From contig CP003801.1 of the NCBI GenBank assembly GCA_000299115.1, positions 992,001 to 1,056,000 on the forward strand: DNA of 64,000 nucleotides. Direction: 5' to 3'. Shown here in pieces: positions 9,204-18,426 of this stretch. The notes under the pieces are model-generated. The model searched no databases and was not told the origin of the DNA. It was given only the letters and a program-made list of their open reading frames with translations. A program made the translations under genes and the position numbers. Position 1 is the first letter of the stretch. Each line of letters opens with the position of its first letter. Origin of the DNA: an alpha proteobacterium HIMB59 (GTDB lineage: Bacteria > Pseudomonadota > Alphaproteobacteria > HIMB59).

Positions 9204-11870
9204 TTGGCCAAAAAGAAAAAAACTAAATCAAAACAATTAGACGTATTAGACGATAAAGTTTATCCAAATATAGACATCACTGATGAATTAGAAAAAAGTT
9301 ATCTAGACTATGCTATGAGCGTCATTGTATCGAGAGCGCTCCCTGATATTAGAGATGGTTTAAAACCAGTTCATCGAAGAATTTTGTATTCGATGTATGA
9401 GTCTTCATATCATCATAACAAACCTTATAAAAAATCTGCAAGAATAGTAGGAGACGTTATGGGTAAATATCACCCTCATGGTGACTCAGCTATCTATGAG
9501 TCGATGGTTCGTATGGCTCAGGATTTCACTATGAGATTACCTTTGATTGATGGTCAAGGTAACTATGGTTCAATGGATGGAGATCCTGCTGCTGCTATGC
9601 GTTATACAGAAGCCCGTCTTGATAAAGTATCTTCTTTTATGCTTGAAGAGTTAGAATATGACACCGTTCAACTAAGACCGAACTATGATGAAACATTAAC
9701 AGAGCCTAAAGTTTTACCTTCTCGATTTCCTAATATTTTTGTCAATGGCGCAAGTGGTATTGCTGTCGGTATGGCTACAAATATCCCACCTCATAATTTA
9801 GGTGAAATAATTGATGCAACATTGCTCCTCGTCGATGAACCTGATAGCACCTCAAAGCAGCTACATAAAATTGTTAAAGGTCCTGATTTTCCGACTGGTG
9901 GAATTATTTCAGGAACCGCTGGACTCAATTCAATGTATGAAACTGGCAGGGGAAGCGTAACAGTTCTTTCTAAACTGCATGAAGAAAAGATTAAAACTAG
10001 AAATGCGATTGTTATTACTGAAATTCCATACCTTCAAAATAAATCTAAGCTTTTAGAAAGAATTGCAGATGTGGTTAACAATAAAACCATTGAAGGAATA
10101 AATGATATTAGAGATGAATCCAACAAAGAGGGTGTTCGTATTGTCATTGAGCTGAAGTCTTCAGCTGTCCCTGAAATTATTAAAAATCAATTATTTCAAT
10201 ATACGCCATTAAAAACTTCTTTTAGCAGTAATATGCTTGCCTTAAAGGAGACAAAACCATTAACCCTCAATTTAAGAGATGGTCTTTCACATTTTATTGA
10301 TTTTAGAAAAGACGTAATCACTAAAAGAACTGTCTATAAATTAAACAAAGCAAGAGAAAAAGCGAATATCCTTATAGGTCTTTCTATAGCTGTAAATAAT
10401 ATTGATGCGGTAATTGATTTAATTAAAAAATCAAAAACTCCTGCAGAGGCAAAACAAAAATTATTATCTACAAAGTGGGCTGCGAAATCAAATATTACTC
10501 AATACATAAAATTAATTAACCCTTCATTTAAATCTTCATCTTCTAAAATTTCATTAGATGAAGAACAAGCAAAGGCTATTCTTGAATTAAGATTACAAAA
10601 GTTAACTGCTCTTGAGAGAGATGATTTATTTAATAATTTAAAATCTTTAGTTGACGATATTAATAGCTATTTAAAAATTCTAAATTCAGATAAGCAATTA
10701 TTAAAAGTTTTAAAAGATGAATTAAATGAAATTAAAGACAATTTTGCAACACCTCGTAAAACTGAAATTCAAAAACACGACATTGAAGAAGTAGATACCG
10801 AAGATTTGATAGTAGAAGAAGATGTTGTGATTACAGTTTCTCATCAAGGATATATTAAACGAGTGCTTAAATCCTCCTATAAAGTTCAAAAAAGAGGAGG
10901 TAAGGGGAAAAATGCGATGACTACCCGTGATGAGGACTTCCTAGAACAAGTTTTTGCTGCTACTACCAGAGATACAATTTTATTTTTTACTTCTGTAGGT
11001 AAAGTTTATTCAATGAAAGCTTATGAACTACCTGCGGGAACCCCAACTTCTAGAGGTAAAGCAATTGTCAATTTAATTCCAATATCAAAAAATGAGAAAA
11101 TTTCTTCTATTCTAACTTTACCAAAAGATATTGGTGATTTTGAAAATTACAATTTAGTTTTCGCTACAAGTTTAGGTAATATTAGAAAAAATAAATTAAA
11201 AGATGTTGCGATGAGCGGTACCCGCAAATTAGCCCGTACTGGTAAAACAGCAATTAAACTCAAAACAGGAGATCGTTTAATTGGTGTAATTTCTGTTATT
11301 GAAAATGATGATGTTCAATTAGCAACTACAAATGGTAAATCCATAAGATTTGCTACAAAAGATTTAAGAGAATTTTCTGGTTTGGGTTCGGCAGGCGTTA
11401 GAGGAATTAAATTAGCAAAGGATGATAAAGTTGTTTCTATTTGTAGTCTTGTTCATAATAAAATTTCTATCGATGTAAGAGAGTCTTATTTAAAAGCAAA
11501 AAATGAGGCCAAAAAAGATGCATCAAAAATGAATAAAAAATTCCAAGAATTAGCTGAAAGTGAAGAATATCTCTTGTCTATTACAGAAAATGGATATGGT
11601 AAATTAAGTTCCGCTTATGAGTATAGGATAACCAATAGAGGTGGATCAGGTGTGACTAACATTACTATTACTCCAAAAAATGGAAGAGTTGTTCAATCTT
11701 TAAAAGTGAATTTAGATGATAATATAGCTTTAATATCAGACTCAGGAAAATTATTACGATGTAATGTTGGTGAAAACATTCGTGTAGTTGGTAGAGTCTC
11801 ACAAGGAGTTTCTGTTTTTAAAGTAGATAGTAAAGAAAAAATAGTTTCTGTAGCTAGATTAGAGGATTAA
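9204..11870 (+). CDS. gyrA: DNA gyrase subunit A (TTG start)
   Basis: This 888-residue type IIA topoisomerase subunit breaks and rejoins the DNA segment during negative supercoiling. The catalytic tyrosine is Tyr134 in [10 protein letters not shown]. The quinolone-contact region reads [11 protein letters not shown], with Ser95 at the position of E. coli Ser83 and Glu99 at that of Asp87. The GyrA box appears as QKRGGKG in the C-terminal beta-pinwheel, which separates it from ParC. The start must be TTG (9204): an in-frame TAA lies just upstream, and the next Met (residue 38) is inside the conserved domain. No Shine-Dalgarno is visible, so initiation may depend on ssb translation ending 12 bases earlier. 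Confidence 0.97.
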   Translation: MAKKKKTKSKQLDVLDDKVYPNIDITDELEKSYLDYAMSVIVSRALPDIRDGLKPVHRRILYSMYESSYHHNKPYKKSARIVGDVMGKYHPHGDSAIYESMVRMAQDFTMRLPLIDGQGNYGSMDGDPAAAMRYTEARLDKVSSFMLEELEYDTVQLRPNYDETLTEPKVLPSRFPNIFVNGASGIAVGMATNIPPHNLGEIIDATLLLVDEPDSTSKQLHKIVKGPDFPTGGIISGTAGLNSMYETGRGSVTVLSKLHEEKIKTRNAIVITEIPYLQNKSKLLERIADVVNNKTIEGINDIRDESNKEGVRIVIELKSSAVPEIIKNQLFQYTPLKTSFSSNMLALKETKPLTLNLRDGLSHFIDFRKDVITKRTVYKLNKAREKANILIGLSIAVNNIDAVIDLIKKSKTPAEAKQKLLSTKWAAKSNITQYIKLINPSFKSSSSKISLDEEQAKAILELRLQKLTALERDDLFNNLKSLVDDINSYLKILNSDKQLLKVLKDELNEIKDNFATPRKTEIQKHDIEEVDTEDLIVEEDVVITVSHQGYIKRVLKSSYKVQKRGGKGKNAMTTRDEDFLEQVFAATTRDTILFFTSVGKVYSMKAYELPAGTPTSRGKAIVNLIPISKNEKISSILTLPKDIGDFENYNLVFATSLGNIRKNKLKDVAMSGTRKLARTGKTAIKLKTGDRLIGVISVIENDDVQLATTNGKSIRFATKDLREFSGLGSAGVRGIKLAKDDKVVSICSLVHNKISIDVRESYLKAKNEAKKDASKMNKKFQELAESEEYLLSITENGYGKLSSAYEYRITNRGGSGVTNITITPKNGRVVQSLKVNLDDNIALISDSGKLLRCNVGENIRVVGRVSQGVSVFKVDSKEKIVSVARLED

Positions 11871-12359
11871 ATGAGTAAAATTGGAATTTACCCAGGTTCT
11901 TTTGACCCGATTACTTTTGGTCACTTAGATATTATTCAAAGAAGTTTACATGTAGTAGATAAACTAACGATTGCTGTATCTAATAATAAATCTAAAAATC
12001 ATTTCATCTCTATTGATGAACGTTTAAAACTGATTGAACAAACAATTCAAGATTTACCAATAGAAGATCAAAAAAGAATCGAAATTGAAAAATTTGATAA
12101 TTTGCTTGTCCATTATGTTAAATCTAAAAATGCTTCAGTCATTATTAGAGGTTTGAGGGCTGTTTCAGATTTTGAGTATGAGTTTTTAATGACAGGCATG
12201 AATAGATCTATTGATAATGAAATCGAGACTATTTTCTTAATGTCTTCAGAGAAATATCATTTTATTTCCTCCAGATTCATAAAAGAAATACATAGTTTGG
12301 GTGGTGACATTTCCAAAAGTGTCCCAAAACCAGTCCTTGATTTCTTTGCAAAAATTTGA
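11871..12359 (+). CDS. coaD: Phosphopantetheine adenylyltransferase
   Basis: This 162-residue enzyme transfers AMP from ATP to 4'-phosphopantetheine, the penultimate step of coenzyme A synthesis. The nucleotidyltransferase signature is GSFDPITFGHLDII, containing the H-x-G-H-like TFGH element. The second motif SSRFIKEI corresponds to the family's SSTxVRE. RGLRAVSDFEYE is the conserved central motif. Length matches the family (about 160). The ATG follows the gyrA TAA with no gap, which suggests translational coupling. The gyrA-coaD order is common in Alphaproteobacteria. Confidence 0.97.
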   Translation: MSKIGIYPGSFDPITFGHLDIIQRSLHVVDKLTIAVSNNKSKNHFISIDERLKLIEQTIQDLPIEDQKRIEIEKFDNLLVHYVKSKNASVIIRGLRAVSDFEYEFLMTGMNRSIDNEIETIFLMSSEKYHFISSRFIKEIHSLGGDISKSVPKPVLDFFAKI

Positions 12360-12379
12360 AATGTTCACCTTTTCTACAC

Positions 12380-12455
12380 GGGCCCATAGCTCAGCCGGTA
12401 GAGCACCTGACTTTTAATCAGGGTGTCGCAGGTTCGAATCCTGCTGGGCTCACCA
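12380..12455 (+). tRNA. tRNA-Lys (anticodon TTT)
   Basis: A full cloverleaf can be drawn by eye. The acceptor stem GGGCCCA pairs with TGGGCTC (one G-T pair). The D-arm is GCTC/GAGC, the anticodon stem CCTGA/TCAGG with loop CTTTTAA (anticodon TTT), and the T-arm GCAGG TTCGAAT CCTGC. The discriminator is A, and the CCA tail is encoded at 12453-12455. The length is 76 bases. It lies 20 bases after coaD and 10 bases before ytoQ. Confidence 0.97.
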
Positions 12456-12465
12456 CTTTTTTGAA

Positions 12466-12912
12466 ATGATGAAAGTTTATTTAGCTGGTGAAATTCACAC
12501 TAATTGGCGTGAAGAGTTAATCGATTTATGTAAATCAGCAAACCTTGATATTCATTTTTCTTCGCCTGTTACCAATCATGAAAATTCTGATAATTGCGGA
12601 GTAGAAATATTAGGCAAAGAAGAAAAAAATTTTTGGAAAGATCAAAAAGGCGCCAATATCAATTCTATTCGAACCCAGAAATCAATCAAAGATAGTGACA
12701 TCGTGATTGTTAAATTTGGTGAGAAATACAAACAATGGAATGCTGCCTTTGATGCTGGTTATGCAGCAGCACTTAAAAAATCAATTATAGTCATTCATAG
12801 CGATGATCATCAACACGCACTTAAAGAAGTAGATGCAGCCGCTTCAGCAGTAGCATCTAATAATGAGCAAGTTGTTCGAATTCTAAAATACGTATTAAAT
12901 GGAGAATTATAA
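12466..12912 (+). CDS. ytoQ: YtoQ-family protein
   Basis: This 148-residue cytosolic protein matches the YtoQ family pattern: an N-terminal MKVYLAGEIHTNWREEL, then FSSPVTNHENSD, a central IKDSDIVIVKFGEKYKQWNA, and DAGYAAALKKSIIVIH. The fold resembles nucleoside 2-deoxyribosyltransferase-like proteins, but the biochemical function of YtoQ is not settled. Two adjacent ATG codons open the frame; the second (12469) is equally possible. The next gene starts two bases after its stop, so they probably share a transcript. Confidence 0.85.
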   Translation: MMKVYLAGEIHTNWREELIDLCKSANLDIHFSSPVTNHENSDNCGVEILGKEEKNFWKDQKGANINSIRTQKSIKDSDIVIVKFGEKYKQWNAAFDAGYAAALKKSIIVIHSDDHQHALKEVDAAASAVASNNEQVVRILKYVLNGEL

Positions 12913-12914
12913 TT

Positions 12915-13895
12915 TTGAAATTTAGACAATTTTCTAATATTGGTTGGAGAGTTTCAGAAATAGGTCTTGGTTGTTGGGCAATAGGATCAGAATGGGGAGA
13001 CGTATCTCATGAAGATGCTACTGAAGTTTTAAAAACATCATTAGATAAGGGAATTAATTTTTTTGATACAGCCGATGTATACGGTGATGGCAGAAGTGAA
13101 CAGTTTGTAGGTGAGCTTCTAAAATCGACTTCTGAAAAAATTTATGTCGCTACAAAATCTGGTAGGAGGTTAAATCCTCATAATTCGGAGGGATACAATC
13201 CTCAAAATATAGAAAGTTTCATTGATCGATCTTTAAAAAATCTTGGAGTTGAGTGTATAGATCTTTTACAACTTCATTGTCCTCCGTCAGATGTATGTTC
13301 TAAAAAAGAAACATTCGAAATGATGGATGATATCGTTAAAAAAGGAAAAATTTTACATTATGGAGTCAGCGTTGAAAAAGTATCAGAAGCTATGGATGCT
13401 ATTCAATTTCCAAATGTAAAAAGCATCCAAATCATCTTTAATATGTTTCGTCAAAAACCTTCTGAAGAATTTTTTAAAGAGGCAGCAAAAAGAGATGTTG
13501 CTATCATAGCTAGAGTACCTCTCGCTAGTGGTTTATTAACAGGAAAAATGAATAAACACTCTTCTTTTCCTTCGAACGATCACCGAAATTACAATATCAA
13601 AGGAGAAGCTTTTGATGTAGGTGAAACTTTTTCTGGAGTAAGTTTTGAAAAAGGATTAGAAGCTGTAGAAGAATTAAAGAAACTATTACCAGAAAATTTT
13701 ACTTTGGCTGATTTTGCTTTGAAGTGGATATTAATGCACGACGAAGTGACTGTGGCTATTCCTGGAGCAAAAAATAAACAACAAGCCTCTTTGAATGTAA
13801 ATTCAATTGATCTAGATGAAATCTCTGAATTGATGCCCTCAATCAAAAATATTTATGATAAATATTTTAGGGAAGATATTCATCATCGCTGGTAG
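12915..13895 (+). CDS. Aldo/keto reductase (TTG start)
   Basis: This 326-residue NADPH-dependent oxidoreductase has the TIM-barrel aldo/keto reductase fold. The catalytic tetrad is visible: Asp51 and Tyr56 (FFDTADVYGDGRSE), Lys81 (ATKSGRR) and His121 (LLQLHCPP). The C-terminal NADP-binding region includes VTVAIPGAKNKQQA. The substrate cannot be read from sequence; the family reduces many aldehydes and ketones. The start is TTG 12915, with GGAG at 12901-12904 inside the end of ytoQ at suitable spacing; no in-frame ATG exists before the first conserved strand. Confidence 0.92.
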   Translation: MKFRQFSNIGWRVSEIGLGCWAIGSEWGDVSHEDATEVLKTSLDKGINFFDTADVYGDGRSEQFVGELLKSTSEKIYVATKSGRRLNPHNSEGYNPQNIESFIDRSLKNLGVECIDLLQLHCPPSDVCSKKETFEMMDDIVKKGKILHYGVSVEKVSEAMDAIQFPNVKSIQIIFNMFRQKPSEEFFKEAAKRDVAIIARVPLASGLLTGKMNKHSSFPSNDHRNYNIKGEAFDVGETFSGVSFEKGLEAVEELKKLLPENFTLADFALKWILMHDEVTVAIPGAKNKQQASLNVNSIDLDEISELMPSIKNIYDKYFREDIHHRW

Positions 13896-13913
13896 CTCCA
13901 TAATAATAGCTAC
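13892..13913 (+). terminator. Weak hairpin after the aldo/keto reductase gene
   Basis: A six-base inverted repeat (GTAGCT 13892-13897, AGCTAC 13908-13913) begins in the stop codon region and is followed by the T-rich stretch TTCTTTTTAC. The stem is short and AT-flanked, so it is at best a weak rho-independent terminator or a chance repeat. Confidence 0.35.
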
Positions 13914-13928
13914 GTAATTCTTTTTACT

Positions 13929-14591
13929 ATGTTTCCTTTTTTAAATTTTCTAAAGATCAACCATATTCCAAAAAAATCTTGGAGCTCAGAAAGTCCTCTA
14001 AATTTTAAACCAAAATATAAAACTCTATTATTTTTATCTCTAGGTCTTTTTTGTTTTGGGTTAGGGGAGGCTTTGCTATTAATTTCATCAACAGGGAACT
14101 CTCCCTGGTTAGTTTTATCTGAGGGATTATCTTTAAAGACAGGTCTGACAGTTGGTAGTTCTACCTTTATAATTAGTTTTATTGTTTTGTTTTTTTGGAT
14201 ATTTCTAAAACAAAAACCTGGGATAGGAACAATTTTAAATACTTTTATTATAGCTGCTGTAATTGACCTAACTTCTTATTTCTTTGATCCTCCTTCATCA
14301 GTTTTTAATCGATATTTTCTTACTATAATATCGGTTCTCTTAGTAGGTTTTGGAAGTGGTATTTATTTAGTTGCGAACTTAGGGCCGGGACCTAGAGATG
14401 GCTTAATGACGGGTCTCACTCGAGTAACTGGTTATCCCATTTCATACGTCCGTGCATCTCTTGAAATAACTGTTGTTTTGTTAGGTTGGTATCTCGGAGG
14501 TACTTTGGGTCTAGGGACTTTAATTTTTGCTTTTGGAATAGGTCCCGCAGTAGCTTTAGGACTATCCATAGTAAATAAGTTATCTAATTAA
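13929..14591 (+). CDS. YczE-type integral membrane protein
   Basis: This 220-residue protein has about five hydrophobic segments. The pattern SLGLFCFGLGEALLLIS, then SPWLVLSEGLS, and later NLGPGPRDGLMTGL resembles the YczE/YyaS/YitT membrane family. In that family the NLGxGPxDGL motif is the hallmark. B. subtilis YczE has been linked to surfactin production, but the biochemical activity of the family is unknown, so no function is assigned here. The first 30 residues are polar and basic, so the true start could be later. The gene ends four bases before the end of the convergent peptidase gene. Confidence 0.75.
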   Translation: MFPFLNFLKINHIPKKSWSSESPLNFKPKYKTLLFLSLGLFCFGLGEALLLISSTGNSPWLVLSEGLSLKTGLTVGSSTFIISFIVLFFWIFLKQKPGIGTILNTFIIAAVIDLTSYFFDPPSSVFNRYFLTIISVLLVGFGSGIYLVANLGPGPRDGLMTGLTRVTGYPISYVRASLEITVVLLGWYLGGTLGLGTLIFAFGIGPAVALGLSIVNKLSN

Positions 14592-14595
14592 ATTT

Positions 14596-15696
14596 TTATT
14601 CGTTATTAATAATTCTTAAATCTTTAGAAAAACTAGTTAAAACATTTGGTTCATCACTAGTTATGAGAACATCATCTTCTATTCTTATTCCAAATTTTTG
14701 AGGTATGTAAAGACCTGGTTCTACTGTTATAACCATTCCCTGTTCTAATTCCGTATTATTCCCTCTAACTACATAAGGATCTTCATGGACATCTAATCCT
14801 AGCCCATGACCTGTCTTATGAATAATGAATTCTTTAAAATCACTATTTTCTAAAATCAATGTAGTTTCATTATCAATATCATGCATCGAATTGGGTATTT
14901 TCGATTTCTGTATTCCTATTTCATTGGCTTTCCTTACAGTTTCATATGCTTTTCTTTGATATTCATCTGTTTCAATCATAAAAAAAGTTCGTGTAATATC
15001 AGCTTTGTAACCTTTAATCGTAGCTCCAAAATCAAATAAAAGAGTATCACCTTTTTTAATCATATTTTGATTAGAAGAGTGCCCATGAGGAATGGCAGAG
15101 TTTGATCCTGAAAGAACAATAGGATCGAAAGATAAACCTTCGGCACCATTTTTATATAGCTCTTGCATTAAAAATTGTTTTATTTGTAATTCACTCATTC
15201 CTAATTTTATGTAATTTAAAGTACTCTCTAATGATTTTTCTGAAATTTTAATTGCTTCTATTAAGATATCAATTTCATCTTGTTCTTTATTTAATCGCAT
15301 AGATGATATTTCTTTGTGAGAATTTATTATTTCAATTTCTTTAAAATTCTCTTTAAAGGCTTGTGTTTCAAAAAATCTTATTCTTTGTCCCTCAACTCCA
15401 ATATTTTTGATATTACCAAGAATTTTACTTGCTTCCTTGAAAGCTTGATTAAATCCATCTTTGTCATGCCAACTAATAATTTTTGAGTTTATATCCAAAT
15501 GATTAAAACTATCTACTTCAAGGCTAGGAAGAATAGCTACATTTTGATTTTTAGTAATGATAAACAAGGTGGGTCTTTCCATTAACGGAAAACTACCACC
15601 AGTTAAATATTTAAAGTTTGAGCCTGGAATTAATGCTATGGCATCAAGATTATTTTTCTCCAGGATTTGATAAATCTTATTAAATCGAGCGTTCAT
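14596..15696 (-). CDS. Xaa-Pro peptidase family protein (M24)
   Basis: This 366-residue metallopeptidase of the pita-bread fold has an N-terminal creatinase-like domain (about 1-130) and a C-terminal catalytic domain. All five dinuclear metal ligands are present: Asp222 and Asp233 (FDFGATIKGYKADITRTF), His297 (KTGHGLGLDVHE), Glu326 (VEPGLYIP) and Glu340 (RIEDDV). It probably removes N-terminal residues next to proline in short peptides, though creatinase-like hydrolases share the fold. AAGGA lies about 8 bases before ATG. It is divergent from the peptide transporter that follows, a suggestive pairing for peptide use. Confidence 0.9.
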   Translation of the reverse strand: MNARFNKIYQILEKNNLDAIALIPGSNFKYLTGGSFPLMERPTLFIITKNQNVAILPSLEVDSFNHLDINSKIISWHDKDGFNQAFKEASKILGNIKNIGVEGQRIRFFETQAFKENFKEIEIINSHKEISSMRLNKEQDEIDILIEAIKISEKSLESTLNYIKLGMSELQIKQFLMQELYKNGAEGLSFDPIVLSGSNSAIPHGHSSNQNMIKKGDTLLFDFGATIKGYKADITRTFFMIETDEYQRKAYETVRKANEIGIQKSKIPNSMHDIDNETTLILENSDFKEFIIHKTGHGLGLDVHEDPYVVRGNNTELEQGMVITVEPGLYIPQKFGIRIEDDVLITSDEPNVLTSFSKDLRIINNE

Positions 15697-15768
15697 ATGG
15701 TCCTTTTATCTTAAACAATCTAAATAAATTAATTTTAAAGAACAAAGCTTTTCTTAATTCTAGATTGA

Positions 15769-15797
15769 TTGAAAATATCTTTCATAAGATGTATTCT
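15769..15797 (+). promoter_or_regulatory. Sigma-70-type promoter for the peptide ABC operon
   Basis: A TTGAAA box (15769-15774) and a TATTCT box (15792-15797) are separated by exactly 17 bases, in the intergenic region before the binding-protein gene. Transcription would begin near 15804, leaving a leader of about 22 bases. The location also argues against starting the protein at the upstream TTG 15769. Confidence 0.6.
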
Positions 15798-15825
15798 GAC
15801 GTCTTTATTCTGGGAGGAAAAAAAC

Positions 15826-17400
15826 ATGAAAAACAAACTTTCTATTGTTTTGTCATTGTTTCTAGTAGGTTTTGCTTCACCATTATTGGCTAACACAATT
15901 AAGTGGTCTATGCCTGGTGACTCATTGACATTAGATCCACATGCACAAAACGAAGGTCCAACTCATATGGTTTCAAGACAAGTATATGAGGGACTTGTAA
16001 CGCACGATATTAATATGAATATCGTCCCACAATTAGCTACTTCATGGGAAGCTGTCGATCCTGAGACTTGGGTATTTAATCTTCGTGATGGCGTTAAGTT
16101 TCATGATGGTTCAGATTTAACAGCTGCGGATGTTGCCTTTAGTATTAATAGAGCACGTACGGCTCCTTCAGATATGGTTGATCTAATCAAAAGTATCACT
16201 TCTGCAACTGCTCTTGATGATTTGACTGTTGAAATTAAAACCGAAGGTCCTAATCCAATCTTACTTAACCAATTAGTTCAAATTTTTGTAATGTCTGAGT
16301 CATGGTCTAAGGAAATGGGCTGTGAGCTATCATATAACTGGGATGCTGGTGAAACTTCAAAGTGTGCCTCAGCTGCCAATGGAACTGGCCCATTTGAAAT
16401 TACATTCAGAGAACAAGATGTAAGAACTGTTTTTGAAAGAAATCAAAATTGGTGGGGAGATCAAAGTCAATTTAATATTGATAAGATCGAATTATTGCCA
16501 ATTAAAAATGATGCTACAAGAATTGCCGCTCTTTTATCAGGTGAAATTGATTACACTAATGTTGTTCCAGTTCAAGACTTAGATCGAATTGGCGCTTCTG
16601 CTGATCACAAGATTAGTCAAGTAGCTCAAAACAGAACAATCTTCTTTGGTATGGATCAAGGATCTGCAGAGCTTAGTTCATCAAATATAAAAGGAAAAAA
16701 TCCTTTTGCTGATAAAAGAGTACGTCAAGCGATGTATCAAGCCCTCGATATGGATGCAATTAAAGATAAAGTGATGAGAGGTCAGAGCTTTCCAGCTGGT
16801 ATCATTACTGCTCCAGGTGTGAATGGTTATACAAAAGCCCATGATGCTCGTCTTCCTTACGATCCAGATGCCGCTAAACAATTATTAGCTGATGCAGGCT
16901 ATCCTGATGGTTTTGAGGTAACTCTAGATTGTCCAAATGACCGTTATGTCAATGATGAAGCTATTTGTGTCGCTGCGATTGGTATGTTTGCGAAAATTGG
17001 AGTTAAAGTAAACTTAGATGCCAAAACTAAGAGTATTCACTTCCAAGAGGTAAAAGAAGGTGATGCTGACGGTAATCCAAGTGATATGTATATGTTAGGT
17101 TGGGGTGTTCCTACCTACGATAGTCACTATGTATTCTCTTTCTTATTAGAGAGCTCAGGAAGCTGGAATAAGATCAACTTCAAAAATGATCGATTAGATG
17201 AAATTACAGCTGCTATTGGTGTAGAGACTAATATTGATACAAGAAATCAATTAATTGCTGAAGGTTGGGACATTATCCAAGATAACATTCCTTATCTTCC
17301 TTTACACCATCAAGTAGTGAACCAAGCTTCAAAGAGTAATGTTGATATTCATGCAAGAATTAACAACGAACCACTCTTTTATTTTGCTAACGTAAACTAA
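15826..17400 (+). CDS. dppA: Peptide ABC transporter solute-binding protein (Dpp/Opp family 5)
   Basis: This 524-residue periplasmic protein captures peptides for the DppBC permease. A signal peptide is clear (MKNKLSIVLSLFLVGF..SPLLA, cleavage after residue 23 or so). The family 5 signature region is seen as DPETWVFNLRDGVKFHDG, with YDPDAAKQLLADAGYPDGF and WGVPTYDSHYVF further on. ATG 15826 is chosen because GGGAGG (15812-15817) is nine bases upstream; an in-frame TTG at 15769 overlaps the promoter. Codons look richer in C-ending and GG-type choices than in the permease genes, consistent with high expression. Peptide specificity is inferred from family only; nickel or sugar-oligomer binders share the fold. 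Confidence 0.93.
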   Translation: MKNKLSIVLSLFLVGFASPLLANTIKWSMPGDSLTLDPHAQNEGPTHMVSRQVYEGLVTHDINMNIVPQLATSWEAVDPETWVFNLRDGVKFHDGSDLTAADVAFSINRARTAPSDMVDLIKSITSATALDDLTVEIKTEGPNPILLNQLVQIFVMSESWSKEMGCELSYNWDAGETSKCASAANGTGPFEITFREQDVRTVFERNQNWWGDQSQFNIDKIELLPIKNDATRIAALLSGEIDYTNVVPVQDLDRIGASADHKISQVAQNRTIFFGMDQGSAELSSSNIKGKNPFADKRVRQAMYQALDMDAIKDKVMRGQSFPAGIITAPGVNGYTKAHDARLPYDPDAAKQLLADAGYPDGFEVTLDCPNDRYVNDEAICVAAIGMFAKIGVKVNLDAKTKSIHFQEVKEGDADGNPSDMYMLGWGVPTYDSHYVFSFLLESSGSWNKINFKNDRLDEITAAIGVETNIDTRNQLIAEGWDIIQDNIPYLPLHHQVVNQASKSNVDIHARINNEPLFYFANVN

Positions 17401-17415
17401 TATCTTAACTTAACT

Positions 17416-17437
17416 CTGGCCAGTATTCACTGGCCAG
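17416..17437 (+). repeat. Hairpin between binding-protein gene and dppB
   Basis: A perfect nine-base inverted repeat, CTGGCCAGT (17416-17424) and ACTGGCCAG (17429-17437), has a four-base loop ATTC. It is strikingly GC-rich for this genome. No T-run follows, so it looks like an mRNA 3'-end stabiliser rather than a full terminator. It lies 15 bases after the binding-protein stop and 9 bases before dppB. Confidence 0.8.
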
Positions 17438-17446
17438 GGATAAACC

Positions 17447-18424
17447 ATGCTCAATTACTTCCTTAAAAGATTATTTCAGGCCTCTTTGGTGATGATAATT
17501 GTGGCATTTGTTTCCTTTTCTCTATTTAACTTTGTGGGCGATCCAGTCAACAATATGGTTGGACAAGAAGCTTCTGATGAAAGACGAGAAGAAATACGAG
17601 ATAAATTAGGAATTAATGATCCTATATATGTGCAATTTTATAATTTTGTAGAAAATATAGTTCAAGGTAACTTTGGAATTTCTTATCAACTTAAAAGACC
17701 TGTATCAGAATTAATATCTGAGCGAATGCCAGCTACATTAGAATTGGTTTTTGTTTCCGCTCTCTTAGCTATTTCAGTTGGAGTTTTATTAGGTGTCTAC
17801 ACAGGCATTCATCGTGATAGTTTTTTATCAAAAGTTATTTTGGTTCTCTCATTGGCGGGCGTTTCTCTTCCAACATTTATTATTGGTATTATGTTGATTT
17901 ATTTATTTTCAGTCATATTGGGAGTATTGCCATCCTTTGGTCGAGGTCAAGTTGTTGATCTTGGTTTTTGGACCACAGGTTTTCTTACAATTTCTGGATT
18001 AAAAGCTCTCATACTTCCTTCGGTGACGCTGAGTCTTTTTCAAATGACCTATGTCATCAGGCTTGTTCGAGCTGAAATGATGGAAATTCTTCAGACAGAT
18101 TATATTAAATTTGCAAAAGCTAGAGGAATTGCAGAAAAAATTATCAATTACCGTTATGCTCTTAAAAATGGCTTAATTCCTGTCATAACAATCACAGGGA
18201 TCAATATCGGAACACTGATAGCATTTTCTATTATTACTGAGACTGTGTTCCAATGGCCCGGAATGGGATCTTTATTTATTAATGCTGTTTATTTCGTCGA
18301 TATACCAATTATGTCCGCATACATGATTATGGTGGCGTTTATTTTTGTAATGATCAATTTCATAGTAGATATCACTTATTATTTCATCGATCCTCGCATA
18401 CGTCTTAAAGAGGAAAAAGAATAG
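17447..18424 (+). CDS. dppB: Peptide ABC transporter permease, DppB type
   Basis: This 325-residue inner-membrane permease has six expected segments, beginning MLNYFLKRLFQASLVMIIVAF. The DppB family start GDPVNNMVGQEASDERREEIRDKLG is recognisable around residues 31-55 (read as the conserved R..LGLNDP region). The cytoplasmic EAA-type loop, contacting the ATPase, is KARGIAEKIINYRYALKNGLIPVIT. Length is normal. It follows the hairpin and precedes the DppC gene by two bases. Its own Shine-Dalgarno is weak (AGGGATAAACC), in contrast with the preceding gene. Confidence 0.94.
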   Translation: MLNYFLKRLFQASLVMIIVAFVSFSLFNFVGDPVNNMVGQEASDERREEIRDKLGINDPIYVQFYNFVENIVQGNFGISYQLKRPVSELISERMPATLELVFVSALLAISVGVLLGVYTGIHRDSFLSKVILVLSLAGVSLPTFIIGIMLIYLFSVILGVLPSFGRGQVVDLGFWTTGFLTISGLKALILPSVTLSLFQMTYVIRLVRAEMMEILQTDYIKFAKARGIAEKIINYRYALKNGLIPVITITGINIGTLIAFSIITETVFQWPGMGSLFINAVYFVDIPIMSAYMIMVAFIFVMINFIVDITYYFIDPRIRLKEEKE

Positions 18425-18426
18425 TC

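Noticed and set aside
15769-15825. Upstream in-frame TTG start adding 19 residues to the peptide-binding protein
   Set aside because: It coincides with the -35 box, has no ribosome site, and would hide the signal peptide; ATG 15826 has GGGAGG at good spacing.
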